A DNA stretch of 29,110 nucleotides from assembly GCA_937876205.1 (NCBI GenBank), contig CALEII010000058.1, positions 1-29,110 of the forward strand, given 5' to 3'. This DNA comes from an uncultured Clostridia bacterium. GTDB taxonomy: Bacteria > Bacillota > Clostridia > Oscillospirales > Acutalibacteraceae. Under the pieces are notes generated by a model. The model saw nothing but the letters and a program-made list of their open reading frames with translations. It ran no database searches and was not told where the DNA came from. Both the position numbers and the translations under genes were made by a program. Positions within the stretch are counted from its first letter, which is position 1, and the number at the start of each line of letters is the position of its first letter. Shown here piece after piece: positions 25,004 to 29,110 of the stretch.

Positions 25004-25033
25004 ATTATAACCTATAATGTATATAATTTGCAA
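25004..25033 (-). promoter_or_regulatory. Promoter of the first dockerin gene
   Basis: On the minus strand TTGCAA (25028-25033), 18-base spacer, TATAAT (25004-25009), 34 bases before the ATG at 24970. Confidence 0.65.
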
Positions 25034-25074
25034 CACTAAAATGAGAAATGACTGATATTTTCCATTTCAGGTAA

Positions 25075-25101
25075 GAAAAAGCAGCCACCGTAGTGACTGC
25101 T
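25075..25101 (-). terminator. Terminator of the stalk-protein gene
   Basis: On the minus strand AGCAG-t-CAC, loop TACG, GTG-g-CTGCT followed by TTTTTC; the stem has nine positions with one mismatch and lies 23 bases after the stop. Confidence 0.75.
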
Positions 25102-25123
25102 GAATTTCAATGATTATGGTTAA

Positions 25124-26299
25124 TTACCACTGAATTGTCCATTTTGTTTCGTACTGAAGACCGATACCAACGTTATCAACATTGACAATTGACATAACGG
25201 TTGCTCTGTCGAACTTCATATATGAAGGACAGATTGTGTGAAGCTCTGACATCTGACCTGTTGTCTTGTTGATAGTTGCTGTTACTGAGGGAGCAATGTA
25301 TTCGTTCCTAAGTCCTGTGAAACCAACGAAGCCTGCAGCAGCATCTTCAACAGCCTTTGATGAAACGATGTTGACAAGATGAGCAGCATTGTCACCAAGG
25401 TCGGGCTTATCTTCTGAGCTGTTAAGGTAAAGAGTAACTATGTAGTTGTCGCCCTCTTCTTTGACCTCAAACTCACCGATCATATCAGCTGTAAGACCGT
25501 CTGCACTGTTGTTTGAGGGAGGAAAGTTCTCAGCGATAGCTGCGCCTTCGTGAATAACGGGCTCTTCATTCGCTTTAAGGAACATACCCATAAGAGTTTT
25601 TGCAACACTCGCAAGAGCTGAGCTTCCGCCTACATCAAGGAACTCTTTGTAGTTTGTGTTGTTGTCAAGAGTTCTTGTTACAGATTTAGCCTCTGCAAGA
25701 ACCTTTGCGTGAGCCTTCTTATAAAGCTCAACTGCGCCTGCCTTTGTTTTTACATCTGTGGGATTGTCGGCATTTGCGTTGCTGTTTGCATCTGCATTTG
25801 TATCTGCGTTTGTATTGTTGTTTGCGTCTGCATTTGTGTCAGCGTTTGCATTGTTGTTTGCGTCTGCATTTGTGTCAGCGTTTGCATTGTTGTTTGCATT
25901 CGAATCAGTATTGGTGTTTGTATTGGTATTTGTGTTAGTGTTGGTGTTTGTATCAGCGTTAGCATCATCACCGTTCTGTTCTGCAACGGGAGCTGAGCCG
26001 AAGTTCATTGTGATCTTGACAGCACTTACCATACAAACGATCATTGAAGCAATAACAACAAGAGAAACAACAGTGATAAGGAAGTTGTAGAGCTTTGTTG
26101 TTTTTGCAGAATGAAGCTTAGCTTCTTTCTTTACCTGCTTCTTGTGTTTCTTTATTTCTTTGCGTTCTTTTTTAAGCTCTTTCTTTGTCTTTGCAACAGC
26201 TACTTCTTCTGCAACAACTTCTTCTGCTGCAGCTGTTTCAACTGTCTCATTGACTGCTTCTTCAGAGGGAGTAACCTGAGTTGTGTTATCCATAGACAT
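25124..26299 (-). CDS. Single-pass membrane protein with repeat stalk and outer domain
   Basis: 391-residue protein of unknown function. The start MSMDNTTQ (26297-26299) is chosen for the AGGAGAGG just upstream; a longer ATG at 26332 precedes that site. Layout: acidic N-terminus (Glu/Ala/Val-rich to ~37), a very basic Lys-rich stretch (~38-65), one transmembrane helix (~70-95), a low-complexity stalk (~112-185) of TN repeats followed by a 12-residue Asn/Ala/Asp/Thr unit, then a ~205-residue globular domain. No lipobox, sortase or enzyme motif. Topology (cytoplasmic N-terminus, outside C-terminus) is inferred from the basic flank. Its own promoter (26349-26378) diverges from the small secreted-protein gene. 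Possible roles are a sensor or wall-associated factor; nothing specific supports either. Confidence 0.8.
   Translation of the reverse strand: MSMDNTTQVTPSEEAVNETVETAAAEEVVAEEVAVAKTKKELKKERKEIKKHKKQVKKEAKLHSAKTTKLYNFLITVVSLVVIASMIVCMVSAVKITMNFGSAPVAEQNGDDANADTNTNTNTNTNTNTNTDSNANNNANADTNADANNNANADTNADANNNTNADTNADANSNANADNPTDVKTKAGAVELYKKAHAKVLAEAKSVTRTLDNNTNYKEFLDVGGSSALASVAKTLMGMFLKANEEPVIHEGAAIAENFPPSNNSADGLTADMIGEFEVKEEGDNYIVTLYLNSSEDKPDLGDNAAHLVNIVSSKAVEDAAAGFVGFTGLRNEYIAPSVTATINKTTGQMSELHTICPSYMKFDRATVMSIVNVDNVGIGLQYETKWTIQW
25788..25895 (-). repeat. 36-bp tandem repeat in the stalk
   Basis: Three contiguous 36-bp units at 25788-25823, 25824-25859 and 25860-25895. The last two are identical; the first differs at a few positions. 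Each encodes a 12-residue Asn/Ala/Asp/Thr unit. The unit length keeps the frame, so copy changes would lengthen or shorten the stalk. Confidence 0.85.
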
Positions 26300-26348
26300 T
26301 AAAACCTCTCCTAACATGCAATATATGCACATATTTTTTTACTATATT

Positions 26349-26378
26349 ACTATACTACAAAACAAATCAAGTTGTCAA
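26349..26378 (-). promoter_or_regulatory. Promoter of the stalk-protein gene
   Basis: On the minus strand TTGACA (26373-26378), 18-base spacer, TATAGT (26349-26354), 50 bases before the ATG. Confidence 0.7.
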
Positions 26379-26449
26379 CAATATTTGTTAAAATAATATG
26401 TTAAAAAATTTAGTACGCAAAATATTAACCTTAATTTTATTGAAAAGTA

Positions 26450-26478
26450 TTGATTTAGCACGATTTTCCTTGTATAAT
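26450..26478 (+). promoter_or_regulatory. Promoter of the small secreted-protein gene
   Basis: TTGATT (26450-26455), 17-base spacer, TATAAT (26473-26478), 36 bases before the ATG with GGAGG between. Confidence 0.72.
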
Positions 26479-26514
26479 ATAAATATCTATAACTCATTCA
26501 CGGAGGTTTAAACA

Positions 26515-26952
26515 ATGAAAAAAGTAATTTCTGTTATACTTTCAGTTCTTCTTGCATTCTCAGTTCTTGCTGTTGCAGCAGGTGCAGAGGGCGGCGACTA
26601 TCAGACTTATTACATCAACTATGAGCTCAAGGATGATACAATCAAAATTGTTCCTCTTGAGGGCTACAATCAGTATGTTCTTCCCGGCGAGGATTTTAAG
26701 TTCACAGTTGAGACAACTGAAGATTACTCAGATGTTTTTGTAATTGTTCAGCTCGACACAGTTGAGATTGAGCCTGATGTTCACGGTGTTTACACAATTG
26801 AAAAGGTTTCAAGTGACCACACAGTCAAGGCTTTCCTTTCAGTTGAAGAAAATCAGTCAAATCTTTTCGCATCACTTATCGTGTTTGTCCGCAGCATTAT
26901 GGATTGGTTTGTAAACATTCTCAACACTCTTTTCAAGAGCCAGCAGACCTGA
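26515..26952 (+). CDS. Small secreted protein with C-terminal Trp amphipathic tail
   Basis: 145-residue exported protein, function unknown. Signal peptide 1-24 (basic MKK, hydrophobic core, AxA-type site near AGAEGG). The mature part (~28-110) has a beta-sandwich-like pattern with VLPGEDFKFTVETT and a GVYTIEKV strand, reminiscent of short Ig-like modules seen in clostridial surface proteins. Residues 124-141, FVRSIMDWFVNILNTLFK, form an amphipathic helix resembling the end of the giant protein (same F-x6-W spacing). GGAGG stands upstream of the ATG. Expressed alone: own promoter and strong terminator. Confidence 0.82.
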   Translation: MKKVISVILSVLLAFSVLAVAAGAEGGDYQTYYINYELKDDTIKIVPLEGYNQYVLPGEDFKFTVETTEDYSDVFVIVQLDTVEIEPDVHGVYTIEKVSSDHTVKAFLSVEENQSNLFASLIVFVRSIMDWFVNILNTLFKSQQT

Positions 26953-26966
26953 TCAAAACGAAATTC

Positions 26967-27016
26967 AAAAGGGGTTGTAAAAAAACTTTTGTTTTTTACA
27001 ACCTCTTTCTTTTTTG
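26967..27016 (+). terminator. Terminator of the small secreted-protein gene
   Basis: Long stem: GGGGTTGT plus an A-run (26971-26985) pairs with a T-run plus ACAACCTC (26992-27005), tetraloop TTTT, followed by TTTCTTTTTT. Confidence 0.9.
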
Positions 27017-27070
27017 CTTGCTATGTTTTCATTGGTTAGGGTGGTAAATCAACCCTTATTCAAATATTAT

Positions 27071-27100
27071 CCCCTCTCCTGCAGCAAGTCAGGGGAGGGG
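27071..27100. repeat. GC-rich palindrome at the 3' end of the dockerin/solute-binding gene
   Basis: CCCCTCTCCTG (27071-27081) and CAGGGGAGGGG (27090-27100) pair over eleven positions with one G·T and an 8-nt loop. It lies 24 bases past the minus-strand stop, so it may serve as 3' end, but there is no clear T-run. GC-rich compared with its AT-rich surroundings; possibly a dispersed palindromic repeat. Confidence 0.6.
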
Positions 27101-27123
27101 AAGATTTATTGTTTTATATAATA

Positions 27124-28695
27124 TCAAAGAAAACAATCCGGGAAATTGTAACCAACGCCAATAGCGATGATATATCCTTCTTCGTCATACAGCTCAACAT
27201 AGCTTATAGCTCTGCCGCTTGCTTCATCACCGAAAAGATAGGTGATTGCATTTTCATACTCCTGATTGCCGTAGTATGTAAAGCCTGCATCAACTATAGA
27301 CTGCAGATATGCATCAAGCACCGATGCATCTGTAACACCGTTGTAGTAAAGGTCTTCAACGGAATATGTGTGGGCTATTGCCTTATTTTCAATATCAACA
27401 GTTGTTTCATAGGGTTTAGTTTTTGTGAATGCACCGAAGTCGGGGATATTCACACCGTCGAAATACTGATAATATGCAGGACCTGTTGATGTTAATTCAA
27501 CATCAATATCTGCACTATATACCTGAGAGCCCGCCCAAAGCTGCACAGAGACGAGTCCTTTGCCTGTTATACCTGTGTGAGCAGTAATAAATACGTATGT
27601 TTTTCCGTTTATCTGCTTCTCAAAAGCCTTGCAGTTGCTTGTTGAAACTGAAATATAGGGATCTGCCGTGAAAAAGCTCTCAGCCGTTACTTCGATGCAA
27701 GCAACGCTGCCGGGGCGCATTGTAAGCTTTGACTGTGATGCTGAAATTGAAGAAGTTTCATCAGCACCGGTATTTATACCCTTTGCATAGCCCTGAAGCT
27801 TTTCTGCAAGCTCAGGTGAAGATGCCACCATCGCAAGAGATACAGCCGAATATATGTCATCTCTGACGGATTTAACACCGCCGTTTGCATTAGTTGTATG
27901 AATTGCAAGTGTATCTTCTGCAATAAGAACATCAACAGCACCATTTTCAAGGGCAACAACTGCATCTGCACAGGTTTTGTAATATCTGTAAACACCGTCA
28001 CCGTAAACTGCCTTTGCATATGTTGAACCGTGTGAATTTTCAATAAGACCTACCACAAGCTTACTGTTATTGCGGATATCTGCAACAGTATTTATGGGAG
28101 AAGCAGAGGATGCAACGCAGGAAAGGTAGCAATCAAAATAAATTGATATCCTATAAGTGCCTTCGGGCTCCTTGTTGCTATATTTCACATCCACACCTGT
28201 CATGAGGTCACAAGTGCCGTTTTTAACCGCCTCAATGCACTCCTCATAGCTTATAGGATGAATCTTCAGCGTAAGCTTTGTCTTTTCTGCAAGGGATTCG
28301 GCTGTTTCAATATCAAAGCCCTTGAGAACGCCATCCTCTGTATAAGCAAAGGGAGCATTTTCCACAGGCACAGCCACATTCAGCACACCCTTTTCAGCAA
28401 GAAGCTCATCAATACCCAGGCCTCCGAAGGGTACATCAATCTTAGCAGCAACACGAAGAACAAGTCGTGCATCTGCCGCAGTTATCCTGCCGTTTGCATC
28501 AACGTCGGCAGCCTTCTGCTGTTCTTCGTTCAGCAATTCCATTTTGGCAGAGTGCCTGAGCACCATTCTCGCATCCATAGCTGTCCATCTTCCGTTTCCG
28601 TCAATGTCACCTGTGCTGAGTGCAAATGCCGATACAGAAAGTGCAAGCATAAGCATTATGACAGCTGCAAGTGTTGTTAAAATTCTTTTTTTCAT
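27124..28695 (-). CDS. N-terminal dockerin fused to a solute-binding-like domain
   Basis: 523-residue exported protein. The start MKKRILTTLA has AAAGGAGG just upstream; a longer ATG (28725) precedes that site. Signal peptide 1-26 without a lipobox cysteine. Residues 28-88 are two dockerin-type repeats (GDIDGNGRWTAMDAR, ADVDANGRITAADAR) at the same residue numbers as in the protein at 23480. Residues ~93-320 match family 3 extracellular solute-binding proteins (VENAPFAYTEDGVLKGFDIE; CDLMTGVDV). A beta-rich module (~325-410) follows, then a C-terminal domain (~415-523) with NIPDFGAF and DAGFTYYG, a pattern I associate with uncharacterised clostridial secreted proteins. No ABC permease or ATPase gene is nearby, so transport is doubtful; ligand sensing or scaffold-bound scavenging are guesses. 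Confidence 0.83.
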   Translation of the reverse strand: MKKRILTTLAAVIMLMLALSVSAFALSTGDIDGNGRWTAMDARMVLRHSAKMELLNEEQQKAADVDANGRITAADARLVLRVAAKIDVPFGGLGIDELLAEKGVLNVAVPVENAPFAYTEDGVLKGFDIETAESLAEKTKLTLKIHPISYEECIEAVKNGTCDLMTGVDVKYSNKEPEGTYRISIYFDCYLSCVASSASPINTVADIRNNSKLVVGLIENSHGSTYAKAVYGDGVYRYYKTCADAVVALENGAVDVLIAEDTLAIHTTNANGGVKSVRDDIYSAVSLAMVASSPELAEKLQGYAKGINTGADETSSISASQSKLTMRPGSVACIEVTAESFFTADPYISVSTSNCKAFEKQINGKTYVFITAHTGITGKGLVSVQLWAGSQVYSADIDVELTSTGPAYYQYFDGVNIPDFGAFTKTKPYETTVDIENKAIAHTYSVEDLYYNGVTDASVLDAYLQSIVDAGFTYYGNQEYENAITYLFGDEASGRAISYVELYDEEGYIIAIGVGYNFPDCFL

Positions 28696-28720
28696 AAATA
28701 TACCTCCTTTAGATAATTTC

Positions 28721-28749
28721 AGCATAGCATATTATGTTTGAAAATACAA
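28721..28749 (-). promoter_or_regulatory. Weak promoter candidate for the dockerin/solute-binding gene
   Basis: On the minus strand TTGTAT (28744-28749), 17-base spacer, TATGCT (28721-28726), 25 bases before the ATG. Confidence 0.45.
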
Positions 28750-28772
28750 CAATAAAAAGAGAATAAAGTGTT

Positions 28773-28804
28773 AAAAAAATCAGAACCCCGATTTCTCGGG
28801 GTTC
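28773..28804 (-). terminator. Terminator of the pyruvate:ferredoxin oxidoreductase gene
   Basis: On the minus strand a 9-bp stem GAACCCCGA / TCGGGGTTC with a GAAA loop, followed by TGATTTTTTT; 20 bases after the stop. Confidence 0.92.
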
Positions 28805-28824
28805 TTCTATTGCATTTATGAATA

Positions 28825-29110
28825 TTATTCGTCGATGCTGTAGAGTGCCTTGAGCTTTGCAAGGTGAGCATATCTGTCAGCTGCAAGTCTCTCTGACTGG
28901 CTGAAGAGTTCTTCTGCTCTTTCGGGGAAGGAACGTGTAAGTGATGCGTAACGAGCTTCGTTGAGAAGGAATGCACGGTAAGCATCTGTTGCGGGTTCCT
29001 TGCTGTCAAGAGTGAAGGGATTCTTGCCTTCTGCCTTGAGTGCGGGATTGTATCTGAACATATTCCAGTAACCGCAGTCAACAGCCTTCTTCATTTCAGC
29101 CTGGCAGTTA
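28825..29110 (-). CDS. nifJ: Pyruvate:ferredoxin oxidoreductase, C-terminal end (partial)
   Basis: The last ~95 codons of a long gene cut by the right edge; the frame stays open to base 29110, so the internal Met at 29094 is not the start. The segment GYWNMFRYNP, then GKNPFTLDSKEP, then EARYASLTRSFPERAEELF and a helical tail is the typical C-terminus of homodimeric pyruvate:ferredoxin (flavodoxin) oxidoreductases, which convert pyruvate and CoA to acetyl-CoA, CO2 and reduced ferredoxin. The thiamine-diphosphate and Fe-S domains lie outside the window. A strong terminator follows the stop. Confidence 0.9.
   Translation of the reverse strand, partial: NCQAEMKKAVDCGYWNMFRYNPALKAEGKNPFTLDSKEPATDAYRAFLLNEARYASLTRSFPERAEELFSQSERLAADRYAHLAKLKALYSIDE

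Noticed and set aside
25788..25895. CRISPR array suggested by 36-bp repeats
   Set aside because: The repeats are directly adjacent with no spacers and lie in frame inside a coding gene.
25705..26090. Plus-strand ORFs rich in Cys, Val, Ala and Phe opposite the stalk gene
   Set aside because: They are antisense shadows of the low-complexity repeat; no ribosome binding site and no protein-like pattern.

Overview
The window looks like a chromosomal segment of an anaerobic gut-type Firmicute, most likely a clostridium of the Ruminococcaceae/Oscillospiraceae kind. The evidence is strong AGGAGG-type ribosome binding sites, AT-rich TTGACA/TATAAT promoters, the Firmicute argS–DUF1934 neighbourhood, a biotin-dependent Na+ pump operon, a pyruvate:ferredoxin oxidoreductase end, dockerin-bearing secreted proteins and a Bacillus-type SOS box. 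The genus is inference.

Layout. Bases 1-7713 (minus strand) hold, in transcription order, a promoter, two copies of a two-gene membrane-protein cassette (A1-B1-A2-B2), then ddl, a DUF1934 gene and argS, closed by a hairpin at 18-46. Bases 7798-12114 (plus) hold a five-gene operon: oxaloacetate decarboxylase alpha subunit, a small membrane subunit with a duplicated C-terminal module, a separate biotin carrier, the beta Na+-pump subunit, and a HAD phosphatase. Bases 12196-19327 hold one giant secreted repeat protein (2280 aa) behind a consensus promoter and a ~190-nt leader. Then come an SOS-controlled Y-family DNA polymerase (19442-20677), a PfkB kinase overlapping a YfbR-type 5'-deoxynucleotidase (20754-22435), a hairpin-rich intergenic element (22436-22632), and a nitroreductase overlapping a DUF1294 gene (to 23441). 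The right end (23446-29110) codes mostly for surface or secreted proteins: an N-terminal-dockerin protein, a single-pass membrane protein with an Asn/Asp/Thr/Ala repeat stalk, a small secreted protein, an N-terminal-dockerin solute-binding-like protein, and the 3' end of a pyruvate:ferredoxin oxidoreductase gene.

How the genes may work together. The decarboxylase would couple oxaloacetate decarboxylation to Na+ export and feed pyruvate, the substrate of the oxidoreductase at the right edge. ddl supplies D-Ala-D-Ala for the wall. The giant protein, the two dockerin proteins, the stalk protein and the small secreted protein form a cell-surface set. The least explained items are the tandemly duplicated A-B membrane cassette, the leader of the giant gene, the tail shared by the giant and the small secreted protein, and the dockerin/solute-binding fusion. 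No tRNA, rRNA, CRISPR array, transposase or phage gene was seen.
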